Shown: positions 14,971 through 23,498, counted from the first letter of the stretch. The stretch: 37,105 nt of DNA from Rikenellaceae bacterium (GCA_900767405.1 CAAFZB010000006.1:1-37105), one strand, 5' to 3'. The notes: generated from the letters alone by a model not told the origin. Made by a program: numbers and translations.

Positions 14971-15614
14971 TACTGGGCCTTTTTCCTGTTTTGCTTATAT
15001 CCGTTCTTGCGCGAACGGGAATTCTTGCCTCTGTTGTTAATCCCTATGTTGGGGCGGGAGAAGTTTGCTTTCTCTGAAATCTTTGACAGACTGATCCCTT
15101 CCGGAACCTTGACTTTCCCGTTGGAAAGTTTCTCGATATCCTGGAAGATTGTAGTGTCGGCTACCGAATCCTTGTTCCAAATGAGATACTGCTGTCTCAT
15201 ATAGATTGCCAGGGAGCGGATAAGCTCAGTCTTGGTATCTCCGTCCTGCTCTTCGGCAATGAGGTCGATTATCTTTTCGATGTTGCGTCCATAGTGAGCC
15301 GCGCGTATCTTTGTCCCCTTCATTGGAATGGGTACGGGTTTCGTGTCGAAATCTTCGGGACTGGGACAAGGGTAAGGTGCATCTATGTCCAGGTCGAATC
15401 CGGAAATTATGTACAAGTGATCCCATAGCTTGTGCTCGTAATCCTCCTGGCTGTGAACCTGGGGGTTGAGTATTTCCATCACCTTCACTATGGCGCGGGC
15501 CTGCTCGTTCCGTTTTTCGCGGTCGTCGACAGACTTGAGCTGTTCGACCATCTTGAGGACATTGCGCCCGTATTCGGGCATCTTAAGTTTTTCTCTGGAT
15601 GTGTTGTAGTCCAT
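14970..15614 (-). CDS. DUF4290 family protein
   Basis: A 214-residue cytoplasmic protein of the Bacteroidota-specific DUF4290 family, recognised from MDYNTSREKLKMPEYGRNVLKMVE and the central AAHYGRNIEKII. No signal peptide or membrane helix is visible. The last 30 residues are strongly basic (NNRGKNSRSRKNGYKQNRKK), suggesting binding to nucleic acid or the ribosome; that is inference. It overlaps the lipoprotein gene upstream and ftsK downstream by one base each (TAATG), so translation of all three is probably coupled. Function unknown. Confidence 0.9.
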   Translation of the reverse strand: MDYNTSREKLKMPEYGRNVLKMVEQLKSVDDREKRNEQARAIVKVMEILNPQVHSQEDYEHKLWDHLYIISGFDLDIDAPYPCPSPEDFDTKPVPIPMKGTKIRAAHYGRNIEKIIDLIAEEQDGDTKTELIRSLAIYMRQQYLIWNKDSVADTTIFQDIEKLSNGKVKVPEGISLSKISEKANFSRPNIGINNRGKNSRSRKNGYKQNRKKAQ

Positions 15615-16678
15615 TATTCTCCCTCCTTTCTATCTCTGACGCAGCGCACGTTCAGCCTGAGTTTTGTAGTGCTGCCTGTTTCTACAAATACGTCCCTTGA
15701 CTTGGAATTCACATAGCGGAACACAGCTTCGGGCGCGTCTTCGATTTTGTCCGATGTCCAGAATGCCGCGTAATCCCCGAAATGGGCGAACGTGTTCACG
15801 CTGCCGGTAACCTGGACCGTACCGCAGGGAAGGGCAGAGAAACCCAGTCTGTCTGTAATGGTTACGTCGTGAGGCCAGTATCCCCACATTCTTTCACCGT
15901 TGAATCTGGCATCTGCCATAAAGTCCCCTGCAATATCCTTGAAATTGCAGTGTTCCGCGGCATCCGGCAAAACTGCCGAGGCAAGCTCTACGAGTTCTTT
16001 TTCCGAGGGGAGTCTCCAATCCGGAGGGCAAACCTGCACTGCTTCTTCCCAGGTGTAGTATCTTCCGAACGTCTTTGACAGTCTTGGCTCATTGTTGTAC
16101 GGGACACCGAGAACGTTATCCCTGCTGCCTTCGAATGCCAGGTTCTGCCTCATCCAGACCTTGTCGCCGATTTTCCTGCAAAGATAGCTGGTCCCGTCTC
16201 TGGGGTCAGACTGGTAGAAGTCGATGTCCGGGTCAATGACAATTCCGGTGATGGAACCTCTGCCGTCCATAGTATCTTTGAGGAACACGATATCCGAATA
16301 TGTGCTGGAAGAAGAATATCCGCTAGCAAAAGCCGACACCGTTATTCTGAAGGTTCCCAGAGTATCGGGAACCAGGTAATGCTTGACAGCGGGCCTGGTG
16401 GCGGGATCGCTTTCGGTACGGACGGTGTCAACCACATCGTCCACACTGATTTTCCAGGTATATCCTACAAGCGTGTCACCGTTCTCTTTGGAAAGTCCTC
16501 CGCAGTACATTGTCAATTCCTCTCCTACAAATGCGTAGGCAGGGGCTCCGGTATTGAACGTTCCGGAGAACACCTTGACGTCATCGTCCTTTTTTTCGTT
16601 TTTCTTGCAGGCAGGTGTGAGAAGACTCATTCCCAGAATCAGGCCTGCCAGTATCAAAGGTTTGTAATTTAACTTCAT
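15614..16678 (-). CDS. FISUMP-domain lipoprotein
   Basis: A 354-residue lipoprotein. The signal peptide ends in a lipobox with C24 (SLLTPAC). The C-terminal half carries the 'Fibrobacter succinogenes major paralogous domain' pattern: IGDKVWMRQNL near 170, YYTWEEAVQVCPPDWRLPSEKELVEL, LGFSALPCG, FWTSD and a terminal LNVRCVRD. These domains occur in surface or outer-membrane lipoproteins of Bacteroidota and Fibrobacteres; ligands are unknown. The middle (about 35-130) is probably an Ig-like beta domain. ATG at 16678 is used because it starts the signal peptide directly; the longer frame upstream lacks support. It heads the DUF4290-ftsK-lolA operon. Confidence 0.88.
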   Translation of the reverse strand: MKLNYKPLILAGLILGMSLLTPACKKNEKKDDDVKVFSGTFNTGAPAYAFVGEELTMYCGGLSKENGDTLVGYTWKISVDDVVDTVRTESDPATRPAVKHYLVPDTLGTFRITVSAFASGYSSSSTYSDIVFLKDTMDGRGSITGIVIDPDIDFYQSDPRDGTSYLCRKIGDKVWMRQNLAFEGSRDNVLGVPYNNEPRLSKTFGRYYTWEEAVQVCPPDWRLPSEKELVELASAVLPDAAEHCNFKDIAGDFMADARFNGERMWGYWPHDVTITDRLGFSALPCGTVQVTGSVNTFAHFGDYAAFWTSDKIEDAPEAVFRYVNSKSRDVFVETGSTTKLRLNVRCVRDRKEGE

Positions 16679-16696
16679 TATAAGCGTAAAATCGTA

Positions 16697-16704
16697 CAAA
16701 TATG
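16697..16704 (-). promoter_or_regulatory. Possible -7 box of the FISUMP-ftsK operon
   Basis: The minus strand reads CATATTTG, one mismatch from TAnnTTTG, 18 bases before ATG. No -33 box is clear. Confidence 0.4.
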
Positions 16705-16741
16705 CACATTTTTGTGCAAAAATCCTCTAACTTTGTACAAA
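16703..16741. promoter_or_regulatory. Palindromic elements between divergent lipoprotein genes
   Basis: TGCACA-TTTT-TGTGCA (16703-16718) and the perfect 10 bp palindrome TTTGTACAAA (16732-16741) lie in the 79-base gap between the FISUMP gene and apbE. A related GTACAAATA occurs at 16694-16702. They overlap both promoter boxes and could be operators; no regulator is identified. Confidence 0.4.
16728..16735 (+). promoter_or_regulatory. apbE promoter -7 box
   Basis: TAACTTTG matches TAnnTTTG, 22 bases before the ATG at 16758. There is no TTTG at 19-20 bp upstream, so the -33 element is weak. Confidence 0.55.
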
Positions 16742-16757
16742 TAGTTTGCCATTCGGT

Positions 16758-17702
16758 ATGAGATTTCCATCCTTGTCTGCAGTGACAATTGCAATGATTG
16801 CCCTTGTGTCGTGCGGCCCTCGCTATGAACGTCTCGGGGGCTATGCCCAGGGCGGCACTTATATGGTCACTTACAACAGTGCCGGGGCCGACCTTGGTCG
16901 CCGGGAATTGCAGGCGGGAGTGGACTCTTTGCTATATACCATCGACACTACTTTCTCGGGTTACAACTCCAAGTCCCAGCTCAGCCGGTACAACAGGGGG
17001 GAACTCGAGAATCCCAGCCCTCTGTTCGACAGTGTGTTCAGGCTTGCAAAAGAGTTTTGCTCCCTCACGGGAGGCGCTGTAAATGCCGGTGCGGCACCCC
17101 TCTTCGATATCTGGGGATTCGGCTTTCAAAACGACAGCCTTCCGTCTGCCGAAAAGGTACAGCAAACACTTGCTGAATGTCGTGATTGGCATATCTTGAA
17201 TTATAATTCGTTTGCTCAAGGGCTTTCTTGCGACCTGGTTGCCGAGTACCTTCGCTCGCACGGGGTGAGCGATATGCTGGTAGACATTGGGGAAATCTAC
17301 TGCAGCGGTCGCAACCCCAAAGGAAATGGATGGACCGTCGGGGTGGACAATCCTCGCGACGGAAACGATTCTCCGGGAGCCGAACTGCGTGGTATCTGGG
17401 ATTCCAATGGAGCCTCCTGCGGCATAGTCACCTCTGGCAACTACCGAAAATTCTACGTTGTGGACGGAGTGAAATACGCCCACACCATAGACCCTCGCAC
17501 AGGATATCCTGTAACCCATAACCTGCAGAGCGCAACGATAGTCGCTCCAACCTCGGCTCTTGCCGACGCCCTTGCCACCTACTGTATGGTGGTGGGGTTT
17601 GATGCAGCCCGTGAGTTTATACAGTCCCGCTCCGACATACAGGGTTATCTGATATCGGAAACCGATACCTGGGCTTCGGACGGCTTTACATTCCTGCAAT
17701 AA
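16758..17702 (+). CDS. apbE: FAD:protein FMN transferase, lipoprotein
   Basis: ApbE attaches FMN covalently to Thr or Ser of exported redox proteins such as Na+-NQR and RNF subunits. The 314-residue protein has a lipobox at C19 (ALVSCG), so it is membrane-anchored and periplasmic. Family landmarks are visible: GYNSKSQLSRYN, GAVNAGAAPLFDIWGFG, the AQGLSCDLVAEYL helix, HTIDPRTGYPV and ADALATYCMVVG, which holds the magnesium-binding Asp/Thr region. The usual diglycine strand (VDIGGE) reads VDIGEI, one Gly short. ATG at 16758 starts the signal peptide; an in-frame TTG lies four codons upstream. It overlaps convergent comEC by 17 bases. Confidence 0.92.
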   Translation: MRFPSLSAVTIAMIALVSCGPRYERLGGYAQGGTYMVTYNSAGADLGRRELQAGVDSLLYTIDTTFSGYNSKSQLSRYNRGELENPSPLFDSVFRLAKEFCSLTGGAVNAGAAPLFDIWGFGFQNDSLPSAEKVQQTLAECRDWHILNYNSFAQGLSCDLVAEYLRSHGVSDMLVDIGEIYCSGRNPKGNGWTVGVDNPRDGNDSPGAELRGIWDSNGASCGIVTSGNYRKFYVVDGVKYAHTIDPRTGYPVTHNLQSATIVAPTSALADALATYCMVVGFDAAREFIQSRSDIQGYLISETDTWASDGFTFLQ

Positions 17703-18756
17703 CCGAAAGACAGTGTTTCAAAATCCGGTACAGCAGTTCGGTCAATGCTGAAAGCGAATTGAGCCCGGTGCCGGCAGCCGACAGAACCAGGCATCCTATG
17801 CCGCTGACTATCAGAAGTTCGCATAGCGGCAACGCTACCAGGTTGGTAATCAGAAAATATTTTGGAAATACTCCGAACTTCCACCATACCAGCGGACCTG
17901 TGAATATCTGGCAGCTTGCCGACAGAGCCGCGGCGTTCCAGATATACTGAGCTACGTTAAACCTTCTGTCCGCGCCGCCTTCGGACTTGGGGAACCATCC
18001 CCTGAGCACCGGGTAAACGAAAGTTATCCCGGTCATCGCCAGATATGACAGCTGAAAGCTCAAGGACTTGATTTGCAGAGGACTTATGCACAGCTGAACC
18101 AGCAATGCGGTGCAGAATATCTTCCCGGAGTCCCGTTTCCTGTGCCTGAGATTCTCAGATATTTCCCTGAGGACGATAAAAATAAGAGCCCTAACCAGAG
18201 ATGGTCCCGCTCCAGTGAGCACGGTATAGAAAGTGCAGGAAACTATAATTGCGACGGACCTTATTCGGAATGCCGCGGCACTCTTTCCCAAGGGCCGGCT
18301 GAGGAAACGCAGAATCCCGTAGATTATTCCCAGATGAAGCCCTGACAGTGCCAGGATATGGGAGCCTCCGCTTTCCCTGAAGGCCTTGACGGTACTTCTG
18401 TCGAGCAGGCTCCTGTCTCCTGTAAGCAGTGCCAGCAGAATGCCGTTTGTCTCGGTCGATGAAAATGGAATATTTCTGATTTGCAGCTTAGTCCACGCCA
18501 GTTCATTGCCCAGGACGGGGGAGTGGCCCAACGGAATGTTGGAGCAGGAATATGAAAAAGCCCCGATAAGGAAGAGAAGGAGATGGGCCCGGAATGGATG
18601 CCCCTGCCTGTGGAATGCACAGTTCACGGCCAGAACCCCGGCTGGCACCAGCAGGAGTAAAGTAAACTCCGACGGATATAACCCCGCCAGAGCCGCTGCG
18701 GCAACACCCGCCGTGTACGAAATGGAAATCGCCTCGATTCCGTCCGCCTCAATCAT
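17686..18756 (-). CDS. Short ComEC/Rec2 family membrane protein
   Basis: ComEC forms the inner-membrane channel for single-stranded DNA in natural transformation. This 356-residue protein holds the Competence (PF03772) core: LLALLTGDRSLLDRSTVKAFRESGGSHILALSGLHLGIIYGIL near 105-149, GAGPSLVRALIF and about eight or nine membrane helices. It is about half the usual length: the DUF4131/OB region is reduced to about 100 mostly hydrophobic residues and the C-terminal metallo-beta-lactamase domain is missing. The reading frame is intact. The 3' end overlaps apbE. It may be a reduced but working channel or a remnant; no other competence gene is in the window. Confidence 0.85.
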   Translation of the reverse strand: MIEADGIEAISISYTAGVAAAALAGLYPSEFTLLLLVPAGVLAVNCAFHRQGHPFRAHLLLFLIGAFSYSCSNIPLGHSPVLGNELAWTKLQIRNIPFSSTETNGILLALLTGDRSLLDRSTVKAFRESGGSHILALSGLHLGIIYGILRFLSRPLGKSAAAFRIRSVAIIVSCTFYTVLTGAGPSLVRALIFIVLREISENLRHRKRDSGKIFCTALLVQLCISPLQIKSLSFQLSYLAMTGITFVYPVLRGWFPKSEGGADRRFNVAQYIWNAAALSASCQIFTGPLVWWKFGVFPKYFLITNLVALPLCELLIVSGIGCLVLSAAGTGLNSLSALTELLYRILKHCLSVIAGM

Positions 18757-18908
18757 TTTCCACCGTTTTTCGCAAAATAAGCAATAATTTCTCTATCCTG
18801 CAATTCCTCTCTTCGTGCAGACGCGAATGATTGGAAAGAAGATTTTCAAGAAGAAAATTTGCATAAAAATTATGATATTTGCGGTCTGATACAAATCAAA
18901 TTCGATTT

Positions 18909-18947
18909 ATGAAGAAACCTTTTCTCAGGAGGATGGCGGACAGATGA
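18909..18947 (+). CDS. Possible 12-residue leader ORF before the GT14-like gene
   Basis: The frame MKKPFLRRMADR ends in TGA that overlaps the next gene's ATG (ATGA). An AGGAGG at 18927-18932, inside the frame, lies 11 bases before that ATG and is unusual in a phylum that rarely uses Shine-Dalgarno sites. It may couple translation, or be chance. Confidence 0.3.
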   Translation: MKKPFLRRMADR

Positions 18948-19849
18948 GCGGAAGGCACGCATATCTGATACAGGCGCACGGCAATTTCGAGCAGTTGAAA
19001 GTGCTTCTTTCTCTGCTTGACGATTCGCGCAACGATATTTTCGTGCACGTTGACGCCAAGGCCCACGGATTTAAGGAAAGCGACTTCGACGGAGTCTGCA
19101 CATCTGCCGCACTTGTCTTTCTGGAGCATCCCATAAATGTCCGCTGGGGCGGTCCATCACAGATATGGAGCGAAATTATGCTTCTCGAGGAGGCTCTCGC
19201 TGCAGGTGAACATTCCTATTATCATCTCCTGTCAGGCGCCGACCTGCCCATAAAGACCCAGGATGAGATACATTCCTTCTTTGAGGCCAATGGGGGCCGG
19301 GAATTCGTGCTTTTCTGGAGAAAGAAAAACAGCACCGCCTCCCGCTGGTTGTATTCCCCTTTCGCTGAATACGGCCGCTATTTCGCCGGAAATCTGGTGA
19401 ACAACGTTTTCAAGGGTGTGCAACTCCTTTTCGGCCGCCATCCTCACTCGGAGGTGGACTTCCGTTATGGAGCGAACTGGTTCAGCATAACCGAGGACCT
19501 TGCCCGTTATGTCGTTTCCAGAAAGGACTGGATAAGGAACGTGTTCTCCCACACCTGCAACTGCGATGAGGTGTTCCTGCAGACATTGGTGTGGAATTCA
19601 CCGTTTCTGGCAAAATGCTATGATCCGGAGGAACGTGATTCCCGTGGGGACTATATCTCCAATATGCGCTTTGTGGATTGGTCGAGGGGTGGACACGTAC
19701 GTCATCCCTGGGTGTTCAGGTCGGACGATTTCGACTTGCTGATGTCCAGGCCTCAGATGTTCGCCAGAAAATTTGACATCAACGTGGATTCCCAAGTGAT
19801 TCGGAGAATAGCCGGTGCCATTGGGCAGAAATCGCAGGATTCTATGTAA
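18944..19849 (+). CDS. Core-2/I-branching (GT14-type) glycosyltransferase
   Basis: A 301-residue cytoplasmic-face enzyme of the beta-1,6-N-acetylglucosaminyltransferase (Branch) family. Matching features are HAYLIQAHGNFEQLKVLLSLLDD at the N-terminus, IFVHVDAKA, the WGGPSQIWSEIMLLEEAL helix, the YYHLLSGADLPIKT loop and GANWFSIT followed by CNCDEVFLQTL. Bacterial members are found in capsule or surface-polysaccharide loci; the sugar donor is not predictable. It is followed after 13 bases by a second glycosyltransferase, so the pair probably extends or decorates one glycan. No upstream in-frame start exists before a stop codon. Confidence 0.88.
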   Translation: MSGRHAYLIQAHGNFEQLKVLLSLLDDSRNDIFVHVDAKAHGFKESDFDGVCTSAALVFLEHPINVRWGGPSQIWSEIMLLEEALAAGEHSYYHLLSGADLPIKTQDEIHSFFEANGGREFVLFWRKKNSTASRWLYSPFAEYGRYFAGNLVNNVFKGVQLLFGRHPHSEVDFRYGANWFSITEDLARYVVSRKDWIRNVFSHTCNCDEVFLQTLVWNSPFLAKCYDPEERDSRGDYISNMRFVDWSRGGHVRHPWVFRSDDFDLLMSRPQMFARKFDINVDSQVIRRIAGAIGQKSQDSM

Positions 19850-19862
19850 ATTTGTCTCGTTT

Positions 19863-20789
19863 ATGGCAGAAGTAAACAGAAAATTTACAAGGCTCGTTCT
19901 TGCAGTCCGCAAGGTGGTTCTGGGACATGTGCTGAATCCTTTCTGGCGGAGCCGTCAGAAGCGCCGTGACAGGCGTTGCGAAGTGTTTGGCTCGCTGATA
20001 CCCGAATATTTCAAAAAGTACTATCTGGATGCGGCCCTGGCTGTTCCGTATACTGAACCTGTTGCATCCGAAGGTCCTGAAAAGGTTTTTGTATTATGGC
20101 TGCAGGGAGAAGATAGAGCGCCGTTGCTGATACGCCGCTGCCTCGCATCTATCAGACAGCATTGTCCGGGATGCGAGCTCATAGTGCTGGATGACAAGTC
20201 ACTGAAAGAGTACACAGATATCCCCGACTATATCTGGAGTAAATTCAGGGCGGGGAAGATGACGATGGCCCAGTTTTCCGACATCTGCCGTCTTGATCTC
20301 CTTTATCGCTATGGCGGATACTGGATAGATTCCACCTGTTTTATGATTTCCGACCTTCCGGATTATGTTACGGATTCGGACTTCTTTGCCTATATGGCCG
20401 GGCATAGAATCAAAGGTTATTACAGTTTTATCCAGAGTTGTTTCCTTCGGGCGCGCAAGAGCTCGTACCTTGTCGCCGCCTGGCGTGCGATGATGTGGGA
20501 GTTCTGGCGTGTGGAAGACAGCAAGGTGGATTATTACCAACTCCACCTGATGTTCAAGTCCATCGTTGAAAGCATTCCGGCCGCAGCGCAGGAGTTTGCC
20601 CGTATGCCAAAGATAGACCAGGACCCGACGCATGAGATGTGGTTCGAGAACGGGAACGCTCCTTTCGATTCTGAAAATCTGAAATCCCTGTCTGAGCAGG
20701 TGTGCTTCCAGAAGACCACATACCGCATTACGGAATATCTGCCAGGCAGTAACCGCGATTATATCCTGAATGGGAATGAGAAGGCTTGA
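19863..20789 (+). CDS. Capsular polysaccharide synthesis-type glycosyltransferase (GT32-like)
   Basis: A 308-residue protein of the Caps_synth/Gly_transf_sug type. The central block MAQFSDICRLDLLYRYGGYWIDST contains the family's YGGxWxD signature, in which Asp is expected to bind the metal-nucleotide sugar. The preceding VFVLWLQGEDRAPLLIRRCLASIRQHCPG matches the family's Trp-rich first strand. The N-terminus is basic and may contact the membrane. ATG at 19863 is chosen over upstream sequence that overlaps the GT14 gene. It forms a two-gene unit with that gene; the acceptor is unknown. Confidence 0.87.
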   Translation: MAEVNRKFTRLVLAVRKVVLGHVLNPFWRSRQKRRDRRCEVFGSLIPEYFKKYYLDAALAVPYTEPVASEGPEKVFVLWLQGEDRAPLLIRRCLASIRQHCPGCELIVLDDKSLKEYTDIPDYIWSKFRAGKMTMAQFSDICRLDLLYRYGGYWIDSTCFMISDLPDYVTDSDFFAYMAGHRIKGYYSFIQSCFLRARKSSYLVAAWRAMMWEFWRVEDSKVDYYQLHLMFKSIVESIPAAAQEFARMPKIDQDPTHEMWFENGNAPFDSENLKSLSEQVCFQKTTYRITEYLPGSNRDYILNGNEKA

Positions 20790-20820
20790 CCCGCATTGTG
20801 CAACGGCAGATTCGTGGGAC

Positions 20821-20852
20821 TTTGCAGGTGAAGCAATAATTTCTTAATTTTG
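20821..20852 (+). promoter_or_regulatory. ackA promoter
   Basis: TTTG (20821-20824), 20 bp, then TAATTTTG (20845-20852) match the Bacteroidota consensus. The leader to ATG is about 22-27 nt. Confidence 0.75.
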
Positions 20853-20879
20853 CGCCGCTTTTTGAAAACGATTCTCAAT

Positions 20880-22100
20880 ATGATAATTCTTGTAATCAAC
20901 TGTGGAAGTTCTTCAATCAAGTATCAGCTGCTCGATATGAAGAACGAGGAGGTATATGACCTTCTGGCCAAAGGACTGGTCGAAAAAATCGGCTTGCCCG
21001 ATGCGAATATAACCCATAAGCCTACCGGCAAGGCCCCCGTAACCATACAGACTTCAATTCCCGACCACAAAGTGGGAATGAAACTCGTCATGGACGCACT
21101 GATAGACCCTGCACACGGAGTCCTCAAGAGTTTTGCCGACATAGAGGCTGTCGGCCACCGTATCGTTCAGGGAGCAGATTTCTTCTCCGGAAGTGCAGTA
21201 GTCAATGAGGAGGTCATCAGGAAAATCGAAATATGCTGTGATTACGCCCCTTTGCACAATCCCGCCAACCTGCTTGGAATCCACGCTGTTTCACAGGTTC
21301 TTCCAGAAGTGCCCCAGGTGGTTGTCTTCGATACGGCTTTCCATCAGACAATGCTCCCCTACGCATATATGTACGCCCTTCCCTGGGAGTATTACGAGAA
21401 ATACCGCATACGCCGTTACGGCGCTCACGGAACATCTCACGAGTATGTTTCCCGTCGGGGCGCGAAGCTCGCCGGTCTCGATATCGACAACTCCCGCATC
21501 ATTACCTGTCACCTTGGTAACGGCAGTTCTATCACTGCAATCAAGGATGGCAAATGCGTAGATACGACTATGGGATTTACACCTCTTGAGGGAATGATTA
21601 TGGGAACCCGGTGCGGAAACATAGATGCCAGCATTGTTCCCTATATTATGAAGAAGGAGAACCTTACTCCGGACCAGATGACCGAGATAATGAACAAGAA
21701 GAGCGGCTTCCTGGGACTATCGGGAAAGAGTTCAGACCTTCGAGATATGAATGCGGCCGCTATGGAAGGGGACAAGAGGGCAAAGATAGTTCTCAAGAAA
21801 CTGACCTACGATACAATCAAGAATGTGGGCGGATATATTGCCGAACTCAATGGAGTGGACCTTATTGTCTTTACCGCCGGAATAGGTGAGAACAATGCCA
21901 GACTGCGTCGCAGGATATGCGAGAATCTCTCTTATCTTGGAGTCAAACTCGACGAAGAAGCCAATATCAAGGCTGCAGAAGTCGGAGAGACTATCATCTC
22001 TGCTCCCGATTCAACCATAAAGGTGGCAATGATTCCCACGAACGAGGAACTCGCAATCGCAAGGGACACGATGCGTCTGGTCTGCGAGTCAGAAGACTGA
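20880..22100 (+). CDS. ackA: Acetate kinase
   Basis: AckA makes ATP and acetate from acetyl phosphate and ADP, the last step of the Pta-AckA route. The 406-residue protein starts MIILVINCGSSSIKYQLL, with the ASKHA-fold phosphate loop, and has FDTAFHQTMLP with the catalytic His, HGTSHEYVS, and VFTAGIGENNARLR near the C-terminus. The ATG at 20880 gives the exact family N-terminus; an upstream in-frame TTG overlaps the promoter. It has its own promoter. Its usual partner pta is about 4.8 kb downstream on the same strand rather than adjacent. Convergent with the MATE gene after 3 bases. Confidence 0.97.
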   Translation: MIILVINCGSSSIKYQLLDMKNEEVYDLLAKGLVEKIGLPDANITHKPTGKAPVTIQTSIPDHKVGMKLVMDALIDPAHGVLKSFADIEAVGHRIVQGADFFSGSAVVNEEVIRKIEICCDYAPLHNPANLLGIHAVSQVLPEVPQVVVFDTAFHQTMLPYAYMYALPWEYYEKYRIRRYGAHGTSHEYVSRRGAKLAGLDIDNSRIITCHLGNGSSITAIKDGKCVDTTMGFTPLEGMIMGTRCGNIDASIVPYIMKKENLTPDQMTEIMNKKSGFLGLSGKSSDLRDMNAAAMEGDKRAKIVLKKLTYDTIKNVGGYIAELNGVDLIVFTAGIGENNARLRRRICENLSYLGVKLDEEANIKAAEVGETIISAPDSTIKVAMIPTNEELAIARDTMRLVCESED

Positions 22101-22103
22101 TTC

Positions 22104-23498
22104 CTAAAGTTTGGAACCTAGAATTGAGGCATCTTCTCCGTCACCGAGCTTTGACATCTTGACGAAGAGACGGATTACAAATATTGCAGATATGAGTATG
22201 GATGCGGCATCCGATATAGGGAAGCTCATCCATACTCCTTTTTCTTCCAGCATCAGCGGAAGACAGTAAAGCAGAGGGACAAGAATTATCAGTTGTCGCA
22301 CAAGTGACAGGAATATCGAAACCCTTACCATCCCGATGCTCTGGAACAGGATGGTGCAGACCATACCGAACCCGACAAGCGCAATACCCGCATTCATTAT
22401 GCGCAGACCGTTTGCGGCAAGCGTGCAAAGCTGCTCGTCGGGTGTGAACAGGGAAGCCGCGATGCCGGGAATGAACTCAGATACTGCAAAGCAGAGCGTA
22501 GTGGTTGCAACAGCCCAGACGCAGGATATATAGAAAACCTTCTTGACTCTGGAGTAGAGCCTCGCTCCGTAGTTGTAGCCTACGATTGGCTGCATTCCCT
22601 GCGTCAGTCCCATTACAATCATTATGAACATAAAGGTGATGCGGTTGCCTATTCCGTAGGCCCCGATTGCCAGGTCGCCGCCGTATTTGGCCAATTGCTG
22701 GTTCACGAACAGCGCCACGAGGCAAGCCGCTGCATTCATAAGGAACGGCCCTACCCCTATGGCCAGGGACGATTTCGCTATCTTCCATTCTATCTGGAAT
22801 ATGCGTTTTGGGAAATGAGGTACCCTTTCTGGGTTTGAAAAGAATTTCAAAGTGTACACCAGAGATATCAGCTGGCAGAGAATGGTGGCCAGAGCAGCGC
22901 CTTTGATTCCCAGCCCGAATACGAAAATGAAGATAGGGTCCAGTATGGCGTTGGAAGTCACTGTGAACAGTGTCAGCGCCATTGCGGTTCTGGGATTCCC
23001 GCTGGCGCGTATGATTCCGTTCAGCCCGAAGTACAGGTGGGTTATGACGTTTCCAGCCAGGATTATGACCATATAATCCCTGGCAAACGGCAGCGTAGCA
23101 TCGCTGGCCCCGAAGAATCTTAGGATCGGGTCGAGGTAAATCAGGGCTATGGCGGTGAATACAAGTCCAAGCAGGGTGTTGAGTGTGAACACGTTGGACA
23201 GTACGTTGTTAGCTACGCCGTATTTTTTCTGCCCCAACAGAACAGACACCATTGTGAGACCTCCAACTCCCACGAGAGTGCCCAGCGCGACAGAGAAGTT
23301 CATAAGCGGGAAGGTCACTGCCAGCCCCGAAATGGCGTAGGAGCCTACGTCAGGGATATGGCCGATGAATATGCTGTCGACCATATTGTACAGAGAAGAT
23401 GCAGTCTGGGCAATGATGCCCGGGACTGCAAACTTTCTCAGCAGAGTGCCTATCCTCTCTGTCCCAAGTTCGGTGGGAACGTTAACGGCAGAACTCAT
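22104..23498 (-). CDS. MATE family exporter
   Basis: A 464-residue inner-membrane protein with about twelve transmembrane helices arranged as two halves of six. It belongs to the MATE (NorM/DinF-like) drug/cation antiporters, seen from PGIIAQTASSLYNMVDSIFIGH in helix 1, the DYMVIILAGNVITHLYFGLNGIIRASGNP region and the second-half GLTQGMQPIVGYNYGA. Substrate and coupling ion cannot be told. Its ATG overlaps the FKBP lipoprotein stop (ATGA), so it is the third gene of the nrnA-FKBP-MATE unit. Confidence 0.95.
   Translation of the reverse strand: MSSAVNVPTELGTERIGTLLRKFAVPGIIAQTASSLYNMVDSIFIGHIPDVGSYAISGLAVTFPLMNFSVALGTLVGVGGLTMVSVLLGQKKYGVANNVLSNVFTLNTLLGLVFTAIALIYLDPILRFFGASDATLPFARDYMVIILAGNVITHLYFGLNGIIRASGNPRTAMALTLFTVTSNAILDPIFIFVFGLGIKGAALATILCQLISLVYTLKFFSNPERVPHFPKRIFQIEWKIAKSSLAIGVGPFLMNAAACLVALFVNQQLAKYGGDLAIGAYGIGNRITFMFIMIVMGLTQGMQPIVGYNYGARLYSRVKKVFYISCVWAVATTTLCFAVSEFIPGIAASLFTPDEQLCTLAANGLRIMNAGIALVGFGMVCTILFQSIGMVRVSIFLSLVRQLIILVPLLYCLPLMLEEKGVWMSFPISDAASILISAIFVIRLFVKMSKLGDGEDASILGSKL

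Noticed and set aside
16703..16718. The TGCACA-TTTT-TGTGCA inverted repeat considered as a terminator.
   Set aside because: Neither strand has a coding region ending here; it lies between two divergent starts.
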